Below, piece after piece: positions 28,051 through 35,959 of a DNA stretch of 64,000 nt. The stretch is from NCBI RefSeq assembly GCF_021491915.1, contig NZ_CP090836.1:2714501-2778500 (forward strand), read 5' to 3'. Under the pieces are notes generated by a model, which searched no databases, was not told where the DNA came from, and saw nothing but the letters and a program-made list of their open reading frames with translations. Position 1 is the first letter of the stretch. Each line of letters opens with the position of its first letter. Position numbers and translations under genes: made by a program. The DNA is from Paracoccus everestensis (GTDB lineage: Bacteria > Pseudomonadota > Alphaproteobacteria > Rhodobacterales > Rhodobacteraceae).

Positions 28051-29220
28051 GTCGATGATGGCGCGGGCCAGGACCGGCACGGTGTGCTGGTTCAGCCCGG
28101 CGATGTTCAGCCGCGAATCGCCCACCATATAGATCGCAGCCTCGGATTTCAGCTTGGCCACCTGTTCCGGCGTGGCGCCCAGCCGGGAAAACATCCCGCG
28201 ATGCTGTTCGATGAAATCGAAGCGGCCGCTGCCCGACAGGTCACGCAGTTCCGATGCCAACTGCGACCGCAGGCCCAGCATGGTGCCCCGCACTTCCTCA
28301 AGCTCGGCGGCCCAGTCGGCGCGCAGGGCGTCGTCGGTCAGGATGGTGCTGACGATGCGGGCGCCGTGATCGGGCGGGAAGGAATAGTTCTGCCGGTTCA
28401 GGAAGGCCATCGACCCCTGGGCCAGATCGCGCGCAGCCGCATTGCCAGCCAAGGCGAACAGGATGCCGGTGCGTTCGCGATATATGCCGAAGTTCTTGGA
28501 ACAGGACGCGGCGATCAGCACTTCGGGCAGGCGTGCCGCGATCATGCGGGTGGCGGCCGCGTCTTCCTCCAGCCCGTCGCCGAAACCCTGATAGGCCAGG
28601 TCGATCAGCGGGATCGCGCCAGATTGCTCCAGGATCGCCGCGACTTCGTTCCACTGGTCCATCGACAGGTTGGCGCCGGTCGGATTGTGGCAGCAGCCGT
28701 GCAGCAGCACGATGTCGCCCTTGCCAGCCTGGGCGATGTCGGCCTTTAGCCCGTCGAAATCGACGCCCCGACTTTCCGCATCGAAATACCGGTATTCAAC
28801 AAAAGGCAGGCCCATGAACTTCATGATCGACAGGTGGTTGGGCCAGGTCGGGTTCGACACATAGACCGTCACCCCCGGATTGGCCAGGCGCGCCAGTTCC
28901 AGCGCCTGCCGGATCGCACCAGTGCCGCCGACCGTCGCCAAGGATGCCAGCCGGTCCCCCGGCACGTCCTTCAGCACCATCTGCGCCATGGCGTTGCGAT
29001 AGTCAGCCTCGCCCGAAAGGCCGGTATAGGCCTTGGTCGTTTGGGTTTCCCAGATCCGCTGTTCCGCCGCCTTGACCGCCCGCATGACCGGCGTCACCCC
29101 CTGCGGATCCTTGTAAACGCCGACGCCCAGGTCGATTTTGCCCTGCCGGGTATCGGCCTTGAACTCCTCGATCAGCTTCAGGATCGAATCGGCGGCTTGG
29201 GGTTTCAGGTTCGACAGCAT
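28039..29220 (-). CDS. aromatic/aspartate amino acid aminotransferase
   Basis: PLP enzyme of fold type I that exchanges amino groups between aspartate or aromatic amino acids and 2-oxoglutarate. 393 residues, matching AspC/TyrB. Motifs: GLSGEADYRNAMAQ near the N-terminus, HGCCHNPTGANLS, IDLAYQGFGDG, the PLP lysine in ASCSKNFGIYRERTG, and a C-terminal SRLNIAGLN with the substrate-binding Arg. Substrate preference cannot be decided from sequence. It follows sseA without a gap (TGAATG), so both are probably one operon. Confidence 0.93.
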   Translation of the reverse strand: MLSNLKPQAADSILKLIEEFKADTRQGKIDLGVGVYKDPQGVTPVMRAVKAAEQRIWETQTTKAYTGLSGEADYRNAMAQMVLKDVPGDRLASLATVGGTGAIRQALELARLANPGVTVYVSNPTWPNHLSIMKFMGLPFVEYRYFDAESRGVDFDGLKADIAQAGKGDIVLLHGCCHNPTGANLSMDQWNEVAAILEQSGAIPLIDLAYQGFGDGLEEDAAATRMIAARLPEVLIAASCSKNFGIYRERTGILFALAGNAAARDLAQGSMAFLNRQNYSFPPDHGARIVSTILTDDALRADWAAELEEVRGTMLGLRSQLASELRDLSGSGRFDFIEQHRGMFSRLGATPEQVAKLKSEAAIYMVGDSRLNIAGLNQHTVPVLARAIIDAGI

Positions 29221-30075
29221 TCAGGCGTCTCCGGTTGCGATGGGCAGGTCGGGGAAGCTGCCCCATTCGGTCCAGCTTCCGTCGTAAAGCGAATGGTTGC
29301 GGTGCCCGATCCGTTCAAGCGCCAGCGACAGAACGGCGGCCGTGATGCCGCTGCCGCAACTGGTGATGACGGGCTTTTTCAGATCCACCCCGGCGGATTC
29401 GAATTCGGCGCGCAGGGCATCGGGCGATTTCATCGTGCCGTCCGCGTTCAGCAGCCGCCCAAAGGGGACGTTGCGCGCACCGGGGATGTGCCCAGACCGC
29501 AAGCCGGGGCGCGGTTCTGGTGCTTCGCCCCGGAAGCGTTCGGGGGCGCGGGCGTCGATGATGCCGTGATCGGCCAGCTTGCTGGCAGATGCCACCTGCG
29601 TCACGTCGCGCACCAATCCCGCCTGGCGCTGCACGGTGATGTGGCGGTCGCGCAGGATGGGGGGCATATCTTCGATCGGGCGGCCCTCGGCCTGCCACTT
29701 GGCGAAGCCGCCATCCAGCACGGCCACGTCGGTCTTGCCCATCAGGCGAAAGGTCCACCAGACCCGCGCGGCGCTGCGCACGTCGGAATTGTCATAGACC
29801 ACGACCTGATGCCCGTCGCCCACGCCCATGGCGCGCATCCGGGAAATGAACATCTCGACCGGGGGGGCCATGTGCGGCAAGGCGCTGCGCTTGTCCGAAA
29901 TCGCGTCGATGTCGAAGAACCGCGCGCCGGGGATATGGGCCGCGTCGTATTCGGCCCGCCCGTCGCGGCCCGTGGCCGGCATATGCCAGCTTGCATCCAG
30001 GATGCGCAGGTCGGGATCGTTCAGGTGGGCCGCCAGCCACTCGGTCGAAACCAGCGTTTTCGGATCGTCCTGCAA
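29221..30075 (-). CDS. sseA: 3-mercaptopyruvate sulfurtransferase
   Basis: Transfers sulfur from 3-mercaptopyruvate to thiols or cyanide. 284 residues in two rhodanese domains. The inactive N-terminal domain keeps RFFDIDAISD, and the catalytic C-terminal domain has CGSGITA, the loop distinguishing mercaptopyruvate from thiosulfate sulfurtransferases. I start it at TTG 30075 because AGGAGG lies seven bases upstream and no ATG or GTG is well placed; the product then begins MQDDPKTLVSTEWLAAHL, the normal position. Co-transcribed with the aminotransferase, which could supply mercaptopyruvate from cysteine. Confidence 0.9.
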   Translation of the reverse strand: MQDDPKTLVSTEWLAAHLNDPDLRILDASWHMPATGRDGRAEYDAAHIPGARFFDIDAISDKRSALPHMAPPVEMFISRMRAMGVGDGHQVVVYDNSDVRSAARVWWTFRLMGKTDVAVLDGGFAKWQAEGRPIEDMPPILRDRHITVQRQAGLVRDVTQVASASKLADHGIIDARAPERFRGEAPEPRPGLRSGHIPGARNVPFGRLLNADGTMKSPDALRAEFESAGVDLKKPVITSCGSGITAAVLSLALERIGHRNHSLYDGSWTEWGSFPDLPIATGDA

Positions 30076-30134
30076 GGCCCCCTCCTGTTCATGGCGCGGG
30101 ACCGATCTACAAGGGCGACCGGACTGGTGCAATG

Positions 30135-30605
30135 CTAACCCTGCTTCAGAAGCCGCTGCTTTTGCCGGTTCCAGTCGCGCTTGGCGTCCGTTTCACGCTT
30201 GTCGTGGTTCTTCTTGCCCTTGGCCACGCCGATCTTCAGCTTCACGATGCCGCGGTGGTTGAAATACATCACCAGCGGGATCAGGGTCATCCCCTCGCGT
30301 CCGATGGCCTGCCACAGCCGCGCCAGTTCCTTGCGCGACACCAGCAGCTTGCGGCGGCGGCGCTCCTCGTGGCCGAACACCCCCGCCTGCTTGTAGGCGG
30401 CGATATAGCCGTTGATCAGCCACAGCTCTCCTCCCTCGACCGAGGCATAGCTTTCGGCGATGTTCGACTGCCCGGTGCGCAGGGACTTCACCTCGGACCC
30501 GGTCAGCATGATGCCGACCTCGAGGTCGCTTTCGATGAAGTAATCGAACCGCGCCCGCCGGTTTTCGGCGATGATCTTGTAGTTCTTGTCGGGATCTGTG
30601 GCCAT
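30135..30605 (-). CDS. smpB: SsrA-binding protein SmpB
   Basis: Binds tmRNA and delivers it to stalled ribosomes for trans-translation. 156 residues from the ATG at 30605. Family segments: [39 protein letters not shown], and the basic C-terminal tail [20 protein letters not shown], which enters the mRNA channel. The tmRNA gene itself is not in this window. Divergent from the potassium-channel genes. Confidence 0.96.
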   Translation of the reverse strand: MATDPDKNYKIIAENRRARFDYFIESDLEVGIMLTGSEVKSLRTGQSNIAESYASVEGGELWLINGYIAAYKQAGVFGHEERRRRKLLVSRKELARLWQAIGREGMTLIPLVMYFNHRGIVKLKIGVAKGKKNHDKRETDAKRDWNRQKQRLLKQG

Positions 30606-30706
30606 GACGGGGTTAGATAGGGGGCGGCAGGGGGCGTGTAAAGATGCGCATTGCGCCCTGGCACCGGCAGGGGATAGCCCCTGCACTATGCACGGGGGGC
30701 ATCGCC

Positions 30707-30814
30707 ATGCTGGGACAGATTGCGTTCGGATCGTGCCTGATGCTGGGCAGCATCGCCATTGCCGGTTTGTGGATCTGGCTGCTGGAGGGGGCCTTTGCCC
30801 GGTGGGAAGGGTAG
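30707..30814 (+). CDS. candidate 35-residue single-TM membrane microprotein
   Basis: Short reading frame [20 protein letters not shown] followed by [15 protein letters not shown]. It is almost entirely one hydrophobic helix (about residues 4-28) with a short charged end. A GGGGGG ribosome-binding site lies eight bases before the ATG. Its stop is three bases before the GTG of a two-TM potassium channel, so the two would be translated together. I do not recognise a family. The helix could pack against the channel, or the frame could serve as a leader controlling channel translation. Chance occurrence cannot be excluded. Confidence 0.5.
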   Translation: MLGQIAFGSCLMLGSIAIAGLWIWLLEGAFARWEG

Positions 30815-30817
30815 CTT

Positions 30818-31144
30818 GTGCGCGCCCCGCACCGGCCCAAGCTGATCCTGATCGTGCTGGCTTCCAGCCTGGCGGTGCTGGCGATGGTCACGATGTCGGT
30901 CTGGCTGTGGGCCGTGACCTTTCACCTGCTGCGCATCTTCGCCAGTTTCGAGGAGGCAATGTATTTCACATTGGTGACGTTCACGACGCTGGGTTATGGC
31001 GATGTGCTGATGCCGCGGGACTGGCGCATCCTGGGTGGGCTGGCCGCCGCCAACGGGCTGCTGAGCTTTGGCCTGATGACCGCGCTGATGGTGGAATCGC
31101 TGCGTCATGTCCGCGTGCGCCAGATCGAGTTCACAAGGGAATAG
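30818..31144 (+). CDS. two-TM potassium channel family protein
   Basis: Small ion channel of 108 residues. TM1 is about 8-32, the pore helix and selectivity filter lie in [16 protein letters not shown] (GYGD filter of potassium channels), and TM2 is about 68-92. There is no RCK/TrkA-N or cyclic-nucleotide domain, so it is a bare Kcv/KcsA-like pore of the Ion_trans_2 family. GTG start with GGGAAGGG seven bases upstream. It is immediately downstream of a predicted membrane microprotein and one base ahead of a P1 peptidase gene, so the three are likely one operon. Confidence 0.85.
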   Translation: MRAPHRPKLILIVLASSLAVLAMVTMSVWLWAVTFHLLRIFASFEEAMYFTLVTFTTLGYGDVLMPRDWRILGGLAAANGLLSFGLMTALMVESLRHVRVRQIEFTRE

Positions 31145-31145
31145 C

Positions 31146-32135
31146 ATGGAACCAGGACCGCTGAACCTGATCACGGACATCCCTGGCCTGCGGGTCGGCA
31201 ATGCCGGCGATCCGCGCCTCAAGTCGGGCGTCACCGTTCTGACCGCCGATGCGCCCTTTGCGGCGGCCCTTCATGTCATGGGCGGGGCGCCGGGGACGCG
31301 GGAGACCGACTTGCTAGCCCCCGACAAGCTGGTGGGCGGGGTCGATGCGCTTGTGCTGTCCGGCGGTTCGGCCTTTGGGCTGGCGGCTTGCGACGGGGTG
31401 ATGGCGGGGCTGCGCGCGGCGGGACGGGGCTTTGCGGTCGGCACGGCGCGGGTGCCGATCGTGCCGGGGGCGATCGTCTTCGACCTGCTGAACGGCGGGG
31501 CAAAGGATTGGGCCGACAATCCCTATCCTGCGCTTGGGCGGGCGGCTTACGATGCGGCGGGGGCGGATTTCGCCATCGGAACGGCTGGTGCTGGGACGGG
31601 GGCCACGACGGGGAACCTGAAGGGTGGGCTGGGTTCGGCCTCGGCCATCCTGGCGAACGGGCTGACCGTGGGTGCCCTGGTCGTGGTCAACGCGCTTGGA
31701 CGGGCAACCGTTGGCGATACACGGCATTTCTGGGCGGCGCCCTGGGAACTGGACGGGGAACTGGGGGCGCTTGGCCTGCCTGATCGCTTTCCCGCTGCCG
31801 ATGAACCCCGGCCCGCGAAACGCCTGGGCGAGGCCACGACCATCGCCATCGTCGCCACCGACGCGGTTCTGGACAAGGCCGCCCTGCAACGCCTTGCCAT
31901 TGCCGCCCATGACGGCATGGCCCGCGCCCTGGTGCCCAGCCACACGCCCTTCGACGGCGACCTGGTCTTTGCGGTATCGTCTGGCACCAAGCCCCTGGCC
32001 GACCCGGCGGTCGATTTCTTCCTGCTGGGCCATGCCGCCGCATCCTGCCTGGCGCGGGCGATTGCACGGGGAATCCATGCCGCCAGCCAGGCACCGGGCG
32101 ACCTGCAACCCGTCTGGCGCGACCTGCAGGCATGA
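31146..32135 (+). CDS. P1 family (DmpA-like) aminopeptidase
   Basis: Self-processing Ntn-hydrolase-like peptidase of the DmpA/BapA group, 329 residues. Conserved stretches: DIPGLRVGNA at the N-terminus, VLSGGSAFGLAACDGVM, GTGATTGNLKGGLGSAS, and ATTIAIVATDAVLDKAAL, where autocleavage would expose a Thr nucleophile (Ser in DmpA). FDGDLVFAVSSGTKP closes the domain. AAGGGA precedes the ATG. No signal peptide is visible, so it is probably cytosolic. Natural substrates of this family are poorly known. Confidence 0.88.
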   Translation: MEPGPLNLITDIPGLRVGNAGDPRLKSGVTVLTADAPFAAALHVMGGAPGTRETDLLAPDKLVGGVDALVLSGGSAFGLAACDGVMAGLRAAGRGFAVGTARVPIVPGAIVFDLLNGGAKDWADNPYPALGRAAYDAAGADFAIGTAGAGTGATTGNLKGGLGSASAILANGLTVGALVVVNALGRATVGDTRHFWAAPWELDGELGALGLPDRFPAADEPRPAKRLGEATTIAIVATDAVLDKAALQRLAIAAHDGMARALVPSHTPFDGDLVFAVSSGTKPLADPAVDFFLLGHAAASCLARAIARGIHAASQAPGDLQPVWRDLQA

Positions 32136-32139
32136 AAAA

Positions 32140-32166
32140 GGGCGGTGCGCCACCGGCCCACCGCCC
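32140..32166. terminator. hairpin after the P1 peptidase gene
   Basis: GGGCGGTG pairs with CACCGCCC over an 11-base loop, five bases after the stop codon. There is no T run on the plus strand but an A5 run precedes it, so termination strength is uncertain. Confidence 0.5.
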
Positions 32167-32292
32167 CGATCAGAGAGAGGGTCGCCAAGAGGGAAGGCTT
32201 GACGATGCCCTTTCAACGCATCCGGTCCCGGTCGGTTTCACGGCAAAGGCGATTTTTAGCGATTGCCACACGCGCCGCGTTGCGCCCCGGCT

Positions 32293-32321
32293 TTGACAAC
32301 GTCCCGTCTGCGTGATGATCA
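32293..32321 (+). promoter_or_regulatory. putative gabD promoter
   Basis: TTGACA at 32293-32298 and TGATCA at 32316-32321 with 17-base spacing, 30 bases ahead of the gabD start. The -35 is perfect and the -10 is weak. Confidence 0.45.
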
Positions 32322-32350
32322 TGCCCCAACCGCCCAAAGGGAGCCACGCC

Positions 32351-33823
32351 ATGACCAAGCATTCCACCGACCTCAAAACCCTGCTGCGCGACCCTTCGTT
32401 TCTGGAAACCCGCGCCTTTATAGCCGGCGAATGGGTGGACGCGCCGGACGGCGCGACGTTTGACGTGATCAACCCGGCACGCGGCGATGTCATTGCAAAG
32501 GTCGCCGACCTGTCCCGCAAGGACGCGGCCCGCGCCATCCAGGCCGCTGCCGAGGCGATGAAGGGCTGGGCCGCGCGCACTGCCAAGGACCGCGCGGGGG
32601 TCATGCGCAAGTGGTTCGACCTGATGATGCAGAACCAGGACGACCTGGCCCGCATTCTGACCGCCGAGATGGGCAAGCCCTTCCCCGAGGCCAAGGGAGA
32701 GATCGCCTATGGCGCCAGCTTCATCGAATGGTTCGGCGAGGAAGCTAAGCGCGTTTACGGCGAAACCATCCCCGGCCACCTGCCTGACAAGCGCCTGACC
32801 ATGATCCGCCAGCCGATCGGCGTGGTGGGCAGCATCACGCCCTGGAATTTTCCCAATGCCATGATCGCCCGCAAGGCCGCCCCTGCCCTAGCCGTGGGCT
32901 GCGGCTTCGTTGCCCGTCCCGCCGCGGAAACCCCGCTGTCCGCCCTGGCCATGGCGGTTCTGGGCGAACGCGCGGGCCTGCCCAAGGGGATCCTGTCCGT
33001 CGTCACCTCGTCGCGATCCAGCGACATTGGCAAGGAGTTTTGTGAGAACCCTTTGGTTAGGAAGCTGACTTTCACCGGCTCGACCGAGGTGGGCCGCATC
33101 CTTTTGCGCCAGGCCGCCGACCAGGTGATGAAATGCTCGATGGAACTGGGCGGCAACGCGCCCTTTATCGTCTTCGACGACGCGGATCTGGACGCGGCGG
33201 TCGAGGGGGCGATGGCGTCCAAGTTCCGCAACAACGGCCAGACCTGCGTTTGCGCCAACCGCATCTATGTCCAGTCCGGTGTCTATGACACATTCGCGCA
33301 AAAGCTGGCAGCGGCGGTGGACAAGCTGCGCGTCGGCGACGGATTGGAGGACGGCGTGACCACCGGTCCGCTGATCAACCAGGACGCGGTGGAAAAGGTC
33401 GAGGAACATATCCGCGACGTGCTGGATGGTGGCGGACAGGTCGTCACGGGCGGCGAACGGATGGAAGGACTGTTCTTTCAGCCCACGGTCGTGACCGGCG
33501 TCACCGACCGCATGAAGGTCGCGACCGAGGAAACCTTTGGTCCCCTGGCCCCCCTGTTCCGCTTCGACACCGAGGAGGAGGTCATTCAAAAGGCCAATGA
33601 CACGATCTTCGGCTTGGCGTCATATTTCTATGCCCGCGACATCGGCCGCATCACCCGCGTCCAGGAAGCCCTGGAATACGGCATTGTCGGCGTGAACACC
33701 GGCATCATCTCGACCGAGGTGGCGCCCTTTGGCGGCGTCAAGCAGTCGGGCCTGGGCCGGGAAGGCAGCCGCCACGGGATCGAGGATTACCTGGAGATGA
33801 AATATATCTGCCTGTCGATCTGA
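32351..33823 (+). CDS. gabD: NAD(P)-dependent succinate-semialdehyde dehydrogenase
   Basis: Aldehyde dehydrogenase of 490 residues in the GabD subfamily, oxidising succinate semialdehyde to succinate (GABA or related degradation). Catalytic Cys lies in NNGQTCVCANRIYVQ and the general-base Glu in SMELGGNAPF; the TPWNFPNAMIARK segment forms the nucleotide pocket. The position normally held by a Lys that contacts the cofactor ribose (KPA) is Arg here (FVARPAAETP). The C-terminal GVKQSGLGREGSRHGIEDYLE is typical. AGGGAG precedes the ATG. No GABA transaminase gene is adjacent, so substrate is inferred from family only. Confidence 0.88.
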   Translation: MTKHSTDLKTLLRDPSFLETRAFIAGEWVDAPDGATFDVINPARGDVIAKVADLSRKDAARAIQAAAEAMKGWAARTAKDRAGVMRKWFDLMMQNQDDLARILTAEMGKPFPEAKGEIAYGASFIEWFGEEAKRVYGETIPGHLPDKRLTMIRQPIGVVGSITPWNFPNAMIARKAAPALAVGCGFVARPAAETPLSALAMAVLGERAGLPKGILSVVTSSRSSDIGKEFCENPLVRKLTFTGSTEVGRILLRQAADQVMKCSMELGGNAPFIVFDDADLDAAVEGAMASKFRNNGQTCVCANRIYVQSGVYDTFAQKLAAAVDKLRVGDGLEDGVTTGPLINQDAVEKVEEHIRDVLDGGGQVVTGGERMEGLFFQPTVVTGVTDRMKVATEETFGPLAPLFRFDTEEEVIQKANDTIFGLASYFYARDIGRITRVQEALEYGIVGVNTGIISTEVAPFGGVKQSGLGREGSRHGIEDYLEMKYICLSI

Positions 33824-33888
33824 CAGATCGCAACGATTTCCGGCGCTTGGGGGGAACGCAAGGCGGGCATAATGCATTGACACCCGAA

Positions 33889-33917
33889 GACCCCGCCATC
33901 CTGGCTTCAACGGGGTC
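33889..33917 (+). terminator. probable terminator after gabD
   Basis: GACCCCG pairs with CGGGGTC, followed by GTTTG. Located between gabD and the GlsB/YeaQ gene. Confidence 0.5.
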
Positions 33918-33938
33918 GTTTGCAAAAAGGGGAAGTGC

Positions 33939-34196
33939 ATGGAAGGTTTCGGCTGGATTCTGTCGATCATCCTGGGGGCCATCGCAGGCTGGATCGCGGA
34001 AAAGATCATGAAGACCAATACCGGGCTGCTGATGAACATCATCGTCGGCATCGTCGGCGCCCTGATCGGTAACTTCCTGTTCGATATGCTGATTGGCCGC
34101 AGCGGTGAAGGCAGCGTCATTGGCCAGCTTGTGGTCGCGGTGATCGGCGCCTGCATTCTGATCTGGATCGTTCGCATGGTGCGCGGTCGGGCCTGA
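33939..34196 (+). CDS. GlsB/YeaQ/YmgE family membrane protein
   Basis: Small integral membrane protein of 85 residues with three predicted helices (about 5-20, 27-50 and 61-79). The glycine-rich GWIAEKIMK and NIIVGIVGALIGNFLF segments are characteristic of the transglycosylase-associated/YeaQ family, which is often induced by stress. No catalytic residues are known. AGGGGAAG lies before the ATG and a strong terminator follows, so it appears to be monocistronic. Confidence 0.9.
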   Translation: MEGFGWILSIILGAIAGWIAEKIMKTNTGLLMNIIVGIVGALIGNFLFDMLIGRSGEGSVIGQLVVAVIGACILIWIVRMVRGRA

Positions 34197-34213
34197 TCCC
34201 CGGTCTGCAAAGG

Positions 34214-34251
34214 AAAAGGCCGGTGCGGATGATCCCGCACCGGCCTTTTTT
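34214..34251 (+). terminator. strong rho-independent terminator
   Basis: GGCCGGTGCGG pairs with CCGCACCGGCC, flanked by AAAA and TTTTTT. The flanking runs make it bidirectional, serving both the YeaQ-like gene and the converging trcR gene. Confidence 0.95.
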
Positions 34252-34263
34252 CATGGAAGTGGA

Positions 34264-35016
34264 TCAGCGAGCCTGATCGTCGTCTTCATCCTCGTCATCG
34301 CCCCCATCGGGCAGGTTGAAGAAGCTTTCCGCGTCCAGTTCACGGTCAGGCGTCTTTCCCTCATCCCGCGTCAGCGTGAAATTCTCAAGCCCTGCCATCG
34401 ACGACGGCAAGCGCGGCTCGTCGCTCATCGCCAGAGAGGTTTCGGTGCTGACCAGCTTGCGGCGTTCGTCATCGCTCATCACCTCGCCGGTGCCGCCTTT
34501 CTTGGCGGCCTTCTGCACCGCCGCGTCCAGTTCGGTCTGGCGGCACAGGCCCAGGGCCACCGGGTCGATGGGCTGCATGTTCTGGATGTTCCAATGCGTC
34601 CGTTCGCGGATCGAGGCAATGGTAGGCTTGGTGGTGCCAACCAGCTTGGCGATCTGCGCATCGACCAGTTCCGGGTGAAACTTGACCAGCCACAGGATCG
34701 CGTTCGGGCGGTCCTGGCGCTTGGACAGCGGCGTGTAACGCGGGCCGCGGCGCTTTTCCTCGCCTTCCGAGGCGGGATTGTGCTTCAGCTTCAACCGATA
34801 GGCCGGGCTGGCCTCGCCCTTCTTTATCTCATCGGCATCAAGCTGGTGCGAGGCGACCGGGTCATAGCCCTTGACCCCCGCCGCCACGTCGCCATCGGCG
34901 ATGCCCTGCACCTCCAATTCGTGCAGACCGCAGAAATCGCCGATCTGCTTGAAGCTCAGCGTGGTATTGTCCACCAGCCAGACGGCAGTCGCCTTGGCCA
35001 TCAGCGGCTTGCTCAT
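34264..35016 (-). CDS. trcR: TrcR-type cell-cycle transcriptional regulator (DUF1013)
   Basis: 250-residue alphaproteobacterial regulator. The N-terminal half reads like a helix-turn-helix region (MAKATAVWLVDNTTLSFKQI followed by GDFCGLHELEVQGIADG) and a second conserved block is DRPNAILWLVKFHPELVDAQ followed by IAKLVGTTKPTI. The C-terminus is acidic and ends DDEDEDDDQAR. The name follows current annotation of the DUF1013 family, whose members are tied to cell-cycle transcription; I cannot verify its targets here. GAAGGAG precedes the ATG at 35016. Divergent from RNase T2 across 185 bases. Confidence 0.85.
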   Translation of the reverse strand: MSKPLMAKATAVWLVDNTTLSFKQIGDFCGLHELEVQGIADGDVAAGVKGYDPVASHQLDADEIKKGEASPAYRLKLKHNPASEGEEKRRGPRYTPLSKRQDRPNAILWLVKFHPELVDAQIAKLVGTTKPTIASIRERTHWNIQNMQPIDPVALGLCRQTELDAAVQKAAKKGGTGEVMSDDERRKLVSTETSLAMSDEPRLPSSMAGLENFTLTRDEGKTPDRELDAESFFNLPDGGDDEDEDDDQAR

Positions 35017-35201
35017 GTCAATCTCCTTCGCGTGTCTGCCCCCGAACGATAGCAGGCTTGGGCCGGAAAAACGGCTTTGGCGGGTGCCATTCCTCGTTTT
35101 CGGGGGGAATTGACAGCCGATATAGCGATTCTCACGTCCGGGGAAAAGAGGATTCGCATCTGCCCGTGGACGTGCCTGCCCAGGCCGGGCATGGTGAGGC
35201 C

Positions 35202-35837
35202 ATGAAACCTGCATTCCTGATCCCGCTTGCCCTGGCCCTGTGGCCCGGCGCCGCCCCTGCGGACGGCGTCGCCGGCGATTTCGATTACTATGTCCTGGCG
35301 CTCAGTTGGCAACCAAGCTGGTGCAGCAGCACCGGCGACGCGCGCAAAGCCGCAGAATGCGGCCCCGGCAGCAGCCGGGATTTCACCGTCCACGGGCTTT
35401 GGCCGCAGCATGAAAAAGGCTGGCCGGATCATTGCGACACCCCTGAACGCGACCCCTCGCGCCGAGAGGCGCAGGCCCTGGACGACCTCATGGACCCCGG
35501 TCTGGCCTTGTACCAGTGGCGAAAGCACGGCCGTTGTTCGGGCCTGTCGGCAAGGGATTACTATGCGACGATGCGCAAGGCGGTGGAGGGGATCGCGATC
35601 CCCGGCCCTTTCGACGATCTGCCCCGCGACATCACCCTGCCCCCGACCGTGGTCGAGGATGCCTTCCTCGAAGCCAATCCCGGCCTGACCGGCGATGCCG
35701 TCACCGTCACCTGCAAGGCCCAGGCCTTGGCCGAGGTCCGCATCTGCCTGACCCCCGACCTGCGCCTGCGCGATTGCGCGCCGGACGTGCGCCAGGATTG
35801 CCCCTTGCCACGGGTGCTGATGGAAAAAGTGCGGTGA
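35202..35837 (+). CDS. secreted ribonuclease T2 family protein
   Basis: RNase T2-type protein of 211 residues with a signal peptide (MKPAFLIPLALALWPGAAPA), so it acts in the periplasm or outside the cell. CAS I is FTVHGLWPQ with catalytic His64. CAS II reads YQWRKHGRC, keeping Lys108 and His109, but the Glu expected at position 105 is Gln. Several Cys pairs suit disulfides. The substitution could lower activity. It is a single gene flanked by divergent trcR and a double repeat element. Confidence 0.88.
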   Translation: MKPAFLIPLALALWPGAAPADGVAGDFDYYVLALSWQPSWCSSTGDARKAAECGPGSSRDFTVHGLWPQHEKGWPDHCDTPERDPSRREAQALDDLMDPGLALYQWRKHGRCSGLSARDYYATMRKAVEGIAIPGPFDDLPRDITLPPTVVEDAFLEANPGLTGDAVTVTCKAQALAEVRICLTPDLRLRDCAPDVRQDCPLPRVLMEKVR

Positions 35838-35852
35838 AGCGGCTCTCCGAAG

Positions 35853-35902
35853 CCGGGGGCTTCACGCCCCCGGACCCCCGTGGGATATTTCCGTGAAGAA
35901 GA
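35853..35902 (-). repeat. dispersed intergenic element, copy 6A
   Basis: CCGGGGGC-TTCAC-GCCCCCGG hairpin followed by GGGATATTTCC and TGAAGAAGA: the element in reverse orientation, at the 3' end of the RNase T2 gene. It forms a head-to-head pair with copy 6B. Confidence 0.82.
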
Positions 35903-35913
35903 CCATCGCCGAA

Positions 35914-35954
35914 TTCTTCTTCACTTCAAATATCCCCGCCGGAGGCTCCTGACC
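35914..35954 (+). repeat. dispersed intergenic element, copy 6B
   Basis: TTCTTCTTCACTTCAAATATCC core in forward orientation, with a short CCGCCGG hairpin instead of the long one. It ends six bases before the stop of the convergent quinone oxidoreductase gene. Confidence 0.78.
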
Positions 35955-35959
35955 GTGCC

